Position numbers and translations under genes: made by a program. From Austropuccinia psidii (Eukaryota > Basidiomycota > Pucciniomycetes > Pucciniales > Sphaerophragmiaceae), in the NCBI GenBank assembly GCA_023105745.1, contig JALGQZ010000006.1, positions 34,799,686 to 34,863,685 of the forward strand: a stretch of DNA of 64,000 nt, read 5' to 3'. Positions 34,409 to 47,526 of this stretch are shown piece by piece. Numbering within the stretch: position 1 is the stretch's first letter; every line of letters begins with the position of its first letter. Under the pieces are notes generated by a model that saw only the letters and a list, made by a program, of their open reading frames with translations, was not told where the DNA came from and did not search any database.

Positions 34409-35478
34409 GTGGAAGATAACTTCATACGACTTGAAAGCCAGTCACAGGCCAACACACCAGTGACACCCTCAGAACCAGAGGGCAGCAAAGGCAAAGGAAA
34501 GAGGCACAGTGAAGGCCTGATAACAGCAAAGAAGTGGACACCCATTGCCACACAGAAGAGTAGAAAACCACAAAACTCTGCATCATTACAAGGTAAACCA
34601 ACCTTGATAGCTTTTACAGGGAAAATTACTATAATTAACCCAGTTGTAACCTCTAAAGGTAAATTGCCCAAATCAGCAGACAACAAATTTGTACAAGGCA
34701 CAGTCAAAGGTAAATACCCTAAGAACATAAAGTTTTTGACTGCTTGCAAACACTAACATGTCCCCTGTACACCTCAGAGATCTTGGCTTCCAAAGGAACC
34801 AACCAGAGGACAGAGAAGGTTTGTCCAGAACCAGAACACCTGAAAGAGGACACCTTGGACACAGTAGTGGATGGCAAAACAATGAGGGAGATAATATAAA
34901 CCCTGCCATTCACACTCCAATTTAATGGAGACCTCAAACCAGAGGACTGGAAAGACATGGATCAAGTTCTTTAGCTCCACCAACTCCTCAAGGACTTATT
35001 CCAATGGAGCATGGACAACAAGAGGTTCAACCTGGCATCTCACTGGGCAGAACTTGGAGCCAGTTTCCAGGAGATCTGTCTCAAAGAGATAGACTTCAAA
35101 GACCTGATGGTAATCACCAAGGGTTGGAATCCTACCAGGCAGTTCAGACTCCTGGAGGCAAGGGCACAGAGGATAAGGGAGAATCAAGCCACTATCCAAG
35201 CTATAGAGGAACATTTAACCCAGACAGGGCCTACTCAGATTCCTTCAGGTTCATAAGGAGCAGGCCAAATCAGCTCTCCAGTGGCTTCACACCATTCAGA
35301 AACCAGCAGATCAGTGGCCAAGAGTCACCATTCTTCACAATTCCAGGAAGTTTCCAGGAGAAGACAAGGAAACAAGGGCAAGAACAAAACCTCCTTCAAC
35401 CAGAGGAGGACAGAGTCAGACCCTATGATTCAGAAGCTTTTGGATTTGGTAAAAGAAGTGCAGAAGAACCAGAAGTAG
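34409..35478 (+). pseudogene. G-D first gag frame (ORF1), intron-containing, overlapping the polyprotein frame
   Basis: The exon 34409-34709 (LESQSQANTPVTPSEPEGSK ... DNKFVQGTVK) is followed by a GT-AG intron 34710-34777 (68 nt). Splicing joins it to the frame ILASKGTNQRTEKVCPEPEH, FQWSMDNKRFNLASHWAELG, ICLKEIDFKDLMVITKGWNP and SDPMIQKLLDLVKEVQKNQK, ending at 35478. This frame overlaps the polyprotein frame for more than 600 bp. Three nonsense codons (34897, 34972, 35254) interrupt it here. G-F keeps the same frame at 60144-60329 (KEMIFKELIKITKG). The sequence just before 34409 looks like a 3' splice site, so a further upstream exon may be lost. Confidence 0.6.
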
Positions 35479-38400
35479 TTGCAAACCACTCTAGAGTCAG
35501 TAGTCCTAGTAATAGAAACATTACCCTCACTCAGACTGAACATATCATTGTCACATCTGAAAGTAACATCAACAGTGATACACTGTGGTTACAAATGTCC
35601 CATTATGCTGAGCAATCTGCAAAGCAGTTTGCAGAACTTGAAGCCAGCCATGAGAGGATGAAAAAGTTACAAGCCTCCATGGAAAAAAAAGTTAAAAATC
35701 TTCAAGAAGGACAATCTCAATTGAGCAAAGCCTCTGAAGAAACTAACAAAAGACTTAATCTAGTCTTTTCAGAACAACAACACAGCAAAAGGGACAGGGA
35801 TTGTCTGGACCAAGACATAAACAAATTGTTTAATGTCTACCATAATTTGAAGCCCCAACCACAAGGCCAAGTTATGGGGAATCCATATCAACCAGATGAC
35901 ATCAAACCAGATGCCATGTTGATGAATAAGGCAAGATCTCCATCACAATACCAGGATGGAGATGGAATGTCTTATTCAGAGAAGGAAGCCTTGAAACAGC
36001 TTCCTGAGGCCTCAAGCTGGCCCAAATTTTCTGGATCAGGAGAATATTATCATATGGAGCTCATAGATTAGATTGATGCACTCTTCATTGATGTACCAAG
36101 CATACCAGACTACTGGATTACTGCTAGAGCTAATACTGCATTTAAAGGTCATGCTAGTATATGGTACACAGAAATGAAAGAAATCCATGGCAGAAGGAAC
36201 TGGCCATGGTGGAAGAGTCAAATCATCTAAAAGTACTGTAATGGAACTTGGATATGGTAGAAGACCATGTCATTTGAAAATGAAAGATACTCAGTGCACA
36301 AAGATCCATATGAGTGGTGTCTTAGACAGTCTAAAAGACTTAAAGCCATTGATCCTCAGATGAACATCCAAATGAGGGATCACAAGCTTCTTACACAACT
36401 TCCAGGAGAACTAGAGCATGCAGTAAAATGAAGATGCAACCAAAATTGCACTCTAGGTGACATTGCGAACACCTTACAAGACATAAGTAAAAGGACTAAT
36501 ATAGGGAAATTCACCCCATATAAAAGCAGTGGTTTCAAAGAGAAACAACCTTTCAGGGTAGAGTTTAAAGACAAACCCAAAAAAAGATTGGCAGAAGTGG
36601 CAAAGAAGAGAAATTCTTGTCACAATTGTGGTTCAACAGACCACTATGCCAACAACTGTCCAAAGGCAAAGAAAAAAGTCTATGCCATTGAGAAAGTCCC
36701 AGAGGAAGAATCCCAACAGAGGATTATGAATCAGACTCTATGGGTGACGCCATCAAAGACCAATCTGATGATGAACAGGACCCAAGAGAAGATTTCCTAG
36801 TGTAGTACAAAGTGGAAACCCCACTGGAAATTCAAGACATACAGTTGGAAGCAGGCATGCCACAAGATACTGCCAACAAAAATTTGTGCAAACATACACA
36901 AGATGCCCAAAAATTACTGGTTACACCAACTAAAGGAATGGCATATATACATGGAACAGCCACAAAGATGACTGTCTGTATTGACAATGCTCAGCACCCA
37001 CTGATCATTGATAGTGGAGCACACTGCTCCATAGTGGCCAGAAATTATCTGGATAACTACTTTCCAAATTGGGAAAAAAAACTCTTTCCCACTAAGGCAA
37101 AGAACTTTAAAAGTGCATCAGGGAAGATGACTCCCATTGGGACAATCATCAAAGAGATAATTATACCCCACAGGAAGGCTATTATCAGACTCAACCCAGA
37201 GTTTGTAGTGCTTGGTGATGCCCACATACAAGGGTTTTTACTGGGAACAGATTACCAGAGGATGTATGGCATAGACATTTACAACAGTAAAAAGAGGCAC
37301 ATAAGCATTGGTACTAACAAGGAAAAGAAATTTTCACTTGATATATACCAGATATCTTCTCAAGATCCACTAGAAGACCTTCTGAAGGAATTCACAGAGG
37401 GACAGTTTAGCAATACCCTCACCAGGTAACAGAAACTAAGCTTACTGAATATGCTGAGAAAGAACAGACCAGCATTTGCCATTGGTGAAGAACCATTAGG
37501 CAAGATCAAAGGCCATGATATAGAACTATATTTGGATGTGGAAAAGCCGTATCCACCCATGCGTAGGAGACCTCTTTATCCAGCAAGCCTGGAACCTAGG
37601 AGAGAAATTGAGAAACATATCAATGTACTCCTGGACATGGATGTCATCAGGAAGATTGGACATAATGAAATAGTAGAAATCACCAGCCCTGTCCTAATCA
37701 CCTGGCATGATGGCAAGTCTAGACTGTGTGGAGACTTGAGAGCTGTGAATAACTACACAAAAGCAGACAGGGACCCTATACCCAGGATACCTCATGCCTT
37801 GGATAAACTGGCAAAAGCCAAATACATAACCAAAATGGATTGTATGAAAGGCTTCCACCAAAATGGAGTGAAACCAAACTCCATGAAGTTACTGAGAATA
37901 ATATGCCATATGAGTATACATGAGTATACCAGGATGCCATTTGGCATCAAAAATGCACCCGCCCACTTCCAAAGGATGATGGACACAATATTTCAAGAAC
38001 AAATACTGGAAGGCTGGATGGTGGTATATATTGATGATATCATTATATACTCAGAGACATGGGAAGACCATGTGCAATATATAGACAGAGTGCTAAGTAA
38101 ATGCACACCCATAAATCTCAAAATTTCACTTAAAAAGTGCAATTTTGGCAACAAGAGTTACTGGCTCTAGGACATAAAGTCTCAGGTCTTAGCTTAGCAA
38201 TTGACCAGAATTAAGTAGCAGAAGTACTGCAAAAGCCAATACCAAAGAGCATCAAAGAGATGCAATCTTTCCTTGGGTTTTCTAGCTACTATAGAAACCA
38301 CATCATGAATTTTGCCCACATAACTAGTAGTTTATACAAGTTGTGTTCAAAAGATGTAGTTTTTGAAATCACCAAGGAAAGGAGGGATTCATATGAGAGG

Positions 38401-40584
38401 ATCAAATATGAACTCACAAATGCACCTGTGCTCATCTTACCTGACTTTGAACTACCATTCAAGCTATACATAGATGCAGCATGTAGTCAAGGCCTAGGAG
38501 CAGCCCTTCACCAAAGACAAATTTTGGATGGTGAACCAAGAGAAGGAGTAATTTGCTACATCTCAAGGCAACTGAAAGATTCAGAACTCACGTATGGGGA
38601 CACCCAGACTGAGTCTCTATGCCTAGTGTGGGCTCTAGAAAAACTCCATTATTATCTGGAGGGTGCAGTCTTTGAAGTCTTTACTGAACATGGAGACTAC
38701 AAATAGACACATGCTGAGATGACAAATAGCCATCCAGGAGTATATAGGGAACATTACCATCATATACAAAGAAGGTAAAAGTCATACCAATGCAGATTGC
38801 CTTAGCAGATGGCCACTGGATAATGTCACGAGCAATCCAGCTTATGACCCTGAAGTTGCAGCCAAAATCCCTATCTATTTCTTGGAAATAGATAGGAGGA
38901 AGAGCTTCAGATTTTCTGAATGGGCACCAGAAAGTGGTACCCTTGACAGTGGAAACACTGATTCAGAGGGGACAGAAACTCCCATATTGGGCATACGTTC
39001 CTCTGAACTGCACAATGAATTATTTAGTGCAGTACTGAAGTCTTATTCCAAACACAAACAATGTGGCATACTACTACAACTCCTTCAACAAAATTACAGG
39101 AGTCCAGAACTGGGATCCCAGCTGGAAGAAACCTGGTTGAGGGCCTATAAGGATAACAACTTCTTCCTTAAAGATGGCCTGCTCTACCACAGAGAGAAAC
39201 ACACAAGTGCACTCACAGTGGTAGACAGAGAACACATCTCCTTGATCCTGCAGGAATGCCATGACTTCCCCTATATGGGACACATGAGTGAAGACATGAC
39301 CAAGGAGAGGGTAGCAAGCACAGCTTGGTGGCCTAAGTGGGAACAATAGTTGAGTGAATATATTAACACTTGTGAAAGATGCCAAAAGGCAAATAGGAAA
39401 CATGGGAAGAAGTATGGGTTACTTCAACATATAGAAGAACCTAAACACCCATGGGAAACCATCAACATGGACTGGGTTACAGGACTTGTCCCAGGAGGCA
39501 AAGAAAACTACAATTCCTGCTTGACCATAGCTGATAGGTTCAGCAAGAGCATGAGGTGTATACCATGCCACAAGGAGGATACAGCCATGGATACTGCTCT
39601 GGTATTTTGGAATAATATCATATCCACCTGTGGAGTCCCTAAGATCATCATTAGTGATAGGGACCCAAAATTCACATCTGAATTTTGGACCAACTTGTAT
39701 GACATTCTTGGCACCAAGCTTGCTTTTTCCACAGCTTACCATCCACAAACAGATGGCCTGGCAGAGAGGATGGTCCAAACAATGGAGGACATACTTAGGA
39801 GGTTCTGTGCCTATGGCATGGAGTATAAGGACCATGAGGGATATACCCATGACTGGGTTACCCTTCTACCAGCTGTCCAACTGGCTTATAATACAAGTCA
39901 GCACTCTATCACAGAAAAACAACTGCACTGGTAGAGAAAGGGTGGAATCCCTTGTTGCCTGTGGATCACTTGAAGAAGAATCTTCTAAACATCCACCCCA
40001 CTGCCAAAGACCTCCATGATATGTGGAAGAGGGCTTGTGACACCGCTTCTAAATGCATAGCTGAAGCAAAAGATTATAATGAGAAGAGGTGGGACAAGAC
40101 ACACATGGAACCTGACTTTAAGGAAGGGGACCAGGTGTTAATATCTACACTGAACTTTAACAATCTTAAAGGACCCAAGAAGATGAGAGACTCATTTGTA
40201 GGGCCCTTCACTATCATAAAGTTGATAGGCAAGAATGCAGTGGAAGTAAAGCTCACAGAGAAGTTTTGCAGGAAACACCCAGTCTTTCCAGTGAGCTTGG
40301 TCAAACCATACTTCCAAACTAAGGAGGTTAAATTACCCTCCAGGAAGAAGATCCTCACACCACCAGAGATAGTGGAATGGGAGGATTCCCCAGGACCTGT
40401 GAGTAAAATCATCAGGGCCAGAAAGATAAGACTTAATGGGAAGGATCAAAGACAGTACTTAGTCAGATTCAAGAACCAGACAGCTGATAAGGACAAATGG
40501 TTGGCAGAAGATGTCATACCAGATGGGAAACTTCATTTAAGTAGATTCAGAGCCTCTAGGAGGACTGAACAGTCTCATCAATGA
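34758..40584 (+). pseudogene. G-D gag-pol polyprotein frame (ORF2), nonfunctional
   Basis: ATG at 34758 (MSPVHLRDLGFQRNQ) opens a gag-pol frame. Gag runs to a zinc knuckle at about 36618 (CHNCGSTDHYANNC). The protease follows at about 37005 (LIIDSGAHCSIVARNYL), then RT (KMDCMKGFHQNGV, MPFGIKNAPAHFQRMM, YIDDIIIYSETW with the YIDD box). RNase H (LYIDAACSQGLGAALHQ) lacks about 30 nt near 38690. The HHCC/integrase part has [35 protein letters not shown] and [12 protein letters not shown]. The C-terminal domain ends RASRRTEQSHQ and TGA at 40584. Breaks: stops at 34923, 36069, 36228, 36258, 36429, 37427 and 39347; frameshifts near 36712, 38147 and 39920. Confidence 0.88.
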
Positions 40585-40595
40585 TGAGCCTTTTT

Positions 40596-40605
40596 AGAGG
40601 GAGGG
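40596..40605 (+). promoter_or_regulatory. Polypurine tract of G-D
   Basis: AGAGGGAGGG lies 11 bp after the polyprotein stop and 2 bp before the 3' LTR start at 40608. This is the expected priming site for plus-strand DNA synthesis. The same tract precedes the LTR of G-F at 63981-63990. Confidence 0.8.
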
Positions 40606-40607
40606 TA

Positions 40608-42044
40608 TGTAAGCCTGTGACTGAAAACCAGAGCACAAGCATGACAGCCAAAATACCATAAACCAATGGTATAGCTAAGATACCACCAAAACATGGAGCT
40701 GAGCCAAATCAGCTCAAAAGGTATCAAACGAAAGAGGAAACTCACATATTTCTGAAAATATAAGTCGAATCACCATAGGACAAAGAATAACAAAGGAATT
40801 TCTGCTCAAAGTTATTGCTGAGCATAAACCTTAATTTTCACCTCTCATCTAAAATCCAGAAGGAGAGGCTTAACCCCATCAAATGGGTATTCAAAATGAA
40901 GCTCTAAGCCAGGGCTATCCAATGGTACCAGCCAAACTGAGCTAGCACCAATATTACTGGAGCTATGGTCAATTTCAGGCCAAATAAGGGTGAACAAAAT
41001 ATTCACCTCTCATCTAACTTCTACAGTTTTAGTGTGAGATACTTGAAGTGGGGTCTTGTTGGAAAGAGAACAATCAGGGATATCTGATGGTGTCATCCAT
41101 TTCCCCATAGCTCAACTAGAACAAAAGTTATGGGGCAAATAAGCTCAATACAGCTTTTTGCCTATACCACGCAAATGTACAAAAATCTTGTACATGGGAT
41201 TACTTTGCCATATGTAAAGATACCCATATCAAATGAGGTACCATTGTGTAGAGCACATACAGGGCTACACACTGAACCAATTTTGAGGTTGATATCTCAA
41301 GAATTGACAAAGGTATGGCTGTTTTAAGGTCAGATTCCCACCTGCTGTCATATACAGCCTTACCATGGGATAATATCCCATAACCATGAATATGAAGTGT
41401 AAAAAAGACAAAGAAGCTTGTTTTTACTTCAATACCTCATATGTCAGTCAATACTGGGGTCCCATACAGTTTCTGTACAGCATTCTACGTGTCATACATA
41501 TCAGAATCAGGCTGTGAGGTCCCCAGATGAAAATATTCACCCTGTATTGGTGAAAACTGCCCAGATGTGGTTTCAAAACCACATCTGAGACCAATACAGG
41601 TTATAAAGGCTGTTTGAAAACCACAAAGCAGTACTAGAGGGTGAAAAATCTTCCCTTCCTCTATGTGGAAAGGTCTAGCACCCTTTCCACCCCATTTCAG
41701 GATAAAAAGGAGGCTTTTCACAGCCAGAATTGTTTCCACATCCTCCTCTTGAATATCCTATGTAGTAAACTGTCCAAAACAGTTTTACTTTTGGGTAATA
41801 ATCAGGGTATAATTATAATTTTAATTATTGTAGCGCTTATTATATTAATCCAACTGGTAAGACTGCACCCAGGGTTCTCAATAGCCCTCACCACCACTAT
41901 TCTTCAATAGTAGAACCCTGTTATTATATTATAAAGCTTTATATTCAATTGAAACTCTTATTTTAAAATTATTTCCACATGTGACAGTCATAGTTCTAGT
42001 TGTAAATAGCCTAATTACTGCTTCAACATAGACTCCAGCTGACA
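40608..42044 (+). repeat. 3' LTR of G-D (1437 bp)
   Basis: Starts TGTAAGCCTGTGACTG (other copies TGTCAGCC) and ends GACTCCAGCTGACA. Near-identical in length to the solo copies of 1436 and 1438 bp. Contains the CAGATGTGGTTT / AAACCACATCTG dyad near 41570. The flanking 5 bp (GGCAG) cannot be tested because the 5' LTR is missing. Confidence 0.88.
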
Positions 42045-43372
42045 GGCAGAAATGTCTCCAAGGAAGCAGTTTACATTATTTTAATAGACAAAACCCTTGA
42101 TATGTTGTGGAAGGAGTAGGCAATATTTTCAATAAAATTAATTAATTTTATGAAACTTATTGTTACAAATTTCCTTTGGGGAAAAGAAGGAAAAATTTCC
42201 TTGACCAAGCGCAAAGAAAGCATTCAATACACAGTAATCCACTAGGCTCTTGAGGCTATCCCATAATTTTTATATCTCATTGTACCAATTCCTCTCCAAT
42301 CATCTCTGATCTCAATATTGTTCATTTACTTGGTGAATCTTTATTGTCTTTTCTTAAATAAAAATGTTGACTGAGCCCAATACAGGGATTTGAACTTTGT
42401 TTTGTGCTATTGTTTACTGGGAATAAACCGAAATTTTCTGACCTATTTTTCACAGCAATTACATGCAAGGAATCAGATTGATATACAATCAACTTTTTGA
42501 AGAGAAAGTCCTTGACAAGCACAAAAGCTAACGTCAATCTTGGCTTTCTAAAGCTGATTCTCATGTGGAATATATAAATGGTCAGGTGTGTTTTTCCCTA
42601 AAGCTAAAATATATAAACTTGGGATGTTAGGAAAGTTGTATTCCAATCCAACATTTAAAGGAAAATGCAATTTTTTTCATCCTGAAACATGTGATGTTGG
42701 AGCCAGTAGCTTAGAAATCTTCCCTTTCACTTACTGCTAATGGTGGGACTTGTTTTAGTGAAATTTCTTTTTCTTTTGTTATAATACCCTCCCATATCTA
42801 ATTAGTCACTGAAAGCTCTTAGTGGTCTTGATCAAGCTGGGGTGTTTATTGGAAATTTTCCTTTTAATGTGGGTGAACCTGCATAGACACAGCTTGAGTC
42901 TGTAACATCTTTTTGAGAATTAAAAATGGAGGGCTTCGGTCACCTGATCCACATAAAAGGAGATGTGCCAGCCAATATGGCAAGTGCCTCTTTTGAAAGC
43001 TCCCTTTGCAAAAAAAAGAAAAATGCAACTATAAAATTAGATTAATAAAACATCTTGAAATTTCAAAATGTGTTTTTGGTTTTTAACAATTTTATGAGAA
43101 TATTTTCAAGTAATTGTGGGGAGCCACACCATGAATATTATTTATATTGATGTATAATTGTCATCTCTGGGGAATGGCTGTGAGAAATATTCAACTCACT
43201 AAGTCATTACAATGAAAAAAGATATTTTTGTCAGTTTTTAAAAATCACTTGTTTTCAATTGAATTTTTGCAAACTTGCAAAAAACCATTGAAATATTGAT
43301 ATGTGAAAAAGATATGTCACAATTTCCTAATTATAATAAAAAAACAATTTTATAATAGCAATTATGAGCTTA
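42045..43372. other. Spacer without a supported gene
   Basis: An 80-codon frame on the minus strand (42564-42322) has no recognised motif. No similarity to the retroelements in the window was noticed. Confidence 0.4.
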
Positions 43373-45216
43373 TGTAAGATGTGGCTATGAAATTGTTGAT
43401 AATATTAGTATTAATCTACAAAACTATTACTGTTCTTATGAAATATAATAATAAAATAATTATAACCAAGATTTAAAGAATTAATTCATTATTTCTTTTA
43501 CTTGTTATACACTACTAGTGAATATAAGGGTAAGAAGTAATTCTCTACAAGAATCAATTACAAGAAGTATTTAAATGATAAACCTTTTTTATTAAAATAA
43601 TTACTGAAGAAAACAAATACTACAGGAAAACTTTAAGAATTAATTTGAAACTACTCACTAATATTCAATGAATGTTGGAAAGAATATGGTAGAGAGATTT
43701 GATGGATAAATTTTGGATTGACGGTATCAAAATTCATCTATAAAGGTATTACAACAATATATAGTTGATTTCCATGATTTCATGTGTTTCTGATTGATTT
43801 TGAAAGAATAAAACACTTAAGAATAGCTTTAACTAATACTTGTTTGTAGCAACGATATGATTGGCTAATAAGATGATTTGGACAAAACAGCAAGAGGAGG
43901 CCTCTCTTAAGTCAAAGACAGCTCACAGAGGGGTTCCATAGAAAAAACTGAGAAACCACTGAGTGAGAAAACCATAATCTTTTTTGGATTATTTATTGCA
44001 TCATTTTTTGTCACCTAACATTATCATAATTACTTAATCAATGCTTTGAGGTGACTACGAGCCCATTGATGGTTCAGACTAAAAGGAGTAACAACTATAA
44101 ATATTCTTTTATTTCAAAATAAACATTAATTTCTCAAATTCATAAATGTTACTCAAAATTCCATTACAGGTTGTATTTTCTATGAATTTTTGAAGATTCA
44201 GTATTTCACATGCACTACAGGTAAAACTTTGAATTTTACTTATGAAACAATAATTTTTTTGGGTTTTTTAATGGGCCATATCATTCTCAATTGTTACTGA
44301 AATTTTGAGAAAGATTAATCAAGAATTGTATTTTAATGACAATTTGAAGTTTTTACCTTATTTCTATGTAGAATTCCAAATAGCACAGTATGGCAGGTTG
44401 CTATGTGTGAAATCTATGTATAATAGTCCAAAAAGGGCTTTAATTAATCTTTCAAGGTTTATTAATTGAAGATAAAAAATAATGGACATGGTTACAGGAA
44501 CCTAATTTTCTCTTTATCTTGTTGTCACATCAAAATAGTAGCTTCTTTGCAATTTTCTTATGATTTAATGAGATTTTAATGTGGTAACTATGTTCCCAAA
44601 AGGTTTTAGTATAGTAAATGGGCCATGATCAGCCATGGATACAAGCTTTGGAGCTATCCAAGCCTCACAGGCCTCAGAGGTTGGGTACCCTGGCTCTCTT
44701 TGATGTCTTTTGTCCCCCTTAGCTATCTTCAGGTCAAAGATAAAAATTCAGGCTTCAAGACTGATATCCACTATTAGTTTATCAAGACTGTATGTAGGAA
44801 TACCATAATATTAAGTGCCAAAAACATGAATAACACTATTCTTAGTGTATATGTAACATGGGATTGCTCACATTCCCATTATTTTGGCATGAAATTGAGA
44901 AAAACAAAAATTTTCAAAACTCTTTTATGTGGTATTGATGATTTTGTATTGAATTGTTTTCAATATTATCAGATAATAGAGTTAATTTAAGCTTATTCAC
45001 TCTATCAAGCTACCCTAGGTGAATTTTTGTGTAGAATCCAAATATGGCGTTCAATCCTTGGATTTCCTTATGCATAAAAAAGTTATTCATCTTTTTGGAA
45101 ATCAAAAATGATTAATATTGAATTTATGAATGACTTTTGATTTATGCATACTTCAAAATTTATTTTAAAGATAATTGTGGCCATTTGGGTATGTCAAATA
45201 TACCTCAAGGCTCAAA
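43373..45216 (+). mobile_element. RepA solo LTR (1844 bp), near-perfect TSD GCTTA / GTTTA
   Basis: Starts TGTAAGATGTGGCTATG and ends ACCTCAAGGCTCAAA (terminal CA changed to AA). Flanked by GCTTA (43368-43372) and GTTTA (45217-45221), one transition apart, as expected for an aged 5-bp target duplication. Aligns over its whole length with 13940-15858. Confidence 0.82.
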
Positions 45217-47500
45217 GTTTATTGGTAATGGGAAATTAATGGAAAACTAATCAATTACAACAAAAAAATTCTTTCAATATAAGTAAGATCACCATATTCA
45301 ATAAATGAATTAAAGAAAATGATTATTAATAATTTGAATGTAATATAAATGATAAATATGCTAATTTATAAAAAATACAAGCAAATCCATTATTCCCAAT
45401 GATAATTAATGAATATTTTTATTATAACACTAAAAAATAAAGAAATCAATTGAAATTATAATGAGTAATTTTAGCAACTATAAGAATAATTAATAAGCTC
45501 ATTAATGTTGACAGTGACTTTTTTCTGGATTTTGAAGCTATAGTAATTAAGAATATAAACTCTCAATCATTGGATATCATAAAAAAAAATAAATGAACTA
45601 TAATAGATCAATTAAAAGTAACTATAAAAAAATGAGTTAATGAATAATAATGTAGATTACTACAAGCTAATAAGCTAAAGATAACTAAATCTCTAACATT
45701 AAGTATGATGTGCAATATTAAGTCAATTGTCAGCCATAATGAGTATTAAATTCATTATTTATTTAAATTAATTTATGAAACCTGTTAATTAATAAAAATA
45801 ATTAAATAAGAAGAAACCCTTTCTAGTAAGAATCAACAATGTATCTAATTTTAGAAATAATTAATAAATTGTTTCATATTACTAATCTGGGATAATTTGA
45901 TTAATGACAATGATAAATTATTTGTTGACTTGATTGATTATAAATATGACTTATATATTAAATTAATAAAACAATAATAATGATAATTAAGATCTTTAAA
46001 GATAATAAAAATAAGCAATAAATTCGTTAACCATAATAATGATAAGAAATCTGATCAGTATAAAGAATCCATTTGTAGATGATATAGGAAATTATTCATT
46101 AAATTAATCATAATATTAATTCCAAATGAGTTATAATAATTTCTATTCAATTAAACATAATGTTACTCAATACTTAAGCTATAATGAGAGTTAATATAAG
46201 ATATATATAAATAATCAAATCATTCGTGATAATGAGCTAGTTAGTTTTCTTCAATAATAATGAATAAAGTCATTGATTTGCTTACTAAATAATAAATGAA
46301 ACAACCTTATACATATTCTAGAGACTCATTTTAACAATAAATAAAGATTTTAATTCTTCGTGTCAAATGCGAGAAACGGATGAATCAATGATCTTAATGA
46401 ACAACTCAAAAATTAAACAATCAATTTTCATAAAAACATTTATCAGTAATGATGAAATTCATTGAATAATATCACTAGAGCAGCTGAATTGAGAGTAAAG
46501 AAATTCGTTAACTATAATGATAAAAAAATATTAATTAGTAATAACAATAATTGACAATCTTATTGATTTCACATAGCGATTCATAAATGAAAACAAAGAG
46601 TTAATTCATGAATTTTAACCACATTTACTAAATAAAACAAAGTAATGATGAACCTGAACAAGAACATGATTAATGAACTCTTTAACAAAAAATTGATAAA
46701 TCAAGAATAAAAATAATCAAACAATGACCTATAGCTATAATGGAAAAATGCCTCATAATAATACTGAAGAAATTCATTAAATGATGGAAAAAGAAAGCTC
46801 AATATTACAAATGAATTCAGAAAAAACCCTTAATTTGATTTCCAACATATTGAATCCAAAATTTAATAAAAAATAGCTAATAAACTGAACTTTATCGTCC
46901 TTTATGACATAATTTCCTCCCTAAAAATGATACTGGCTTTCAACTACTGAAAATAGATGCAAACGTGCCTAGGAGTATTTATTGATGATTTAACTTTTAT
47001 ATTTATTCATTCAAAATTACCTTTTTTTTCGATTAGTAATTATATTTGGGCTCTGTTAAATTAAAGCTTCATTAGTACCTAATTTCCTTTGCATGAAATT
47101 GATTGATTTTTTCATTTACATTATTTTCCTTTTCCTGTATAATATTTTTTATTATTTTCTTGTCAAACAAAAAACTGTTTACAATATTAAAATAGAAAAT
47201 AGAAATATTTTGGCTGAGTCTTTAGTGTATGTCATTTTATCTATGAGTAAACACGTGTTTTTATTTTCTGAAGTCATTCAATTATAACCCTGAGCCCAAT
47301 GAATTTCCCATTGTTGGTCTAAAACAGTCTACTCTTCATCAAAATCTCCAAAATCAATATTAATTTTTTATTAGAATACATTTATACCACAATTAATGTG
47401 AATCAAATCAGTTTCCTGATAAACCCCAATTAATATTCCCGTTCAATTTCAAACTCTTTACCAAAGAATCACCTTTTGAGCTCAAACGTTAACCAGCTCA
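45217..47500. other. Extremely AT-rich spacer
   Basis: Dominated by TAATAATGATAATTA-like phrases without a fixed period. A 64-codon hydrophobic frame at 47093-47287 is what such composition yields by chance. Nothing supported. Confidence 0.4.
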
Positions 47501-47526
47501 AATTGCACAACGTTTTTTTTCCCCAG

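Larger units (their letters stand above)
34323..42044 (+). mobile_element. G-D: Ty3/Gypsy element of the D family, 5' LTR missing, 3' LTR present
   Basis: Runs from internal leader sequence at 34323 through gag, protease, RT, RNase H, integrase and C-terminal domain (ending 40584) to a polypurine tract and a 1437-bp 3' LTR. The left side is cut exactly where G-C begins. Decay consists of a handful of nonsense codons, three or four frameshifts and one ~30-nt deletion. D-family relatives in the window are G-E and G-F. Confidence 0.9.

Noticed and set aside
36588..36800. A separate small zinc-finger protein (CHNCGSTDHYANNC)
   Set aside because: It is the nucleocapsid zinc knuckle of the G-D polyprotein, cut out by nonsense and frameshift mutations.
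42322..42564. 80-codon minus-strand frame
   Set aside because: No motif, no intron partner, no second copy in the window; length is expected by chance.
47093..47287. 64-codon hydrophobic frame resembling a membrane protein
   Set aside because: Phe/Ile/Leu/Tyr bias is what AT-rich DNA encodes by chance; nothing else supports it.
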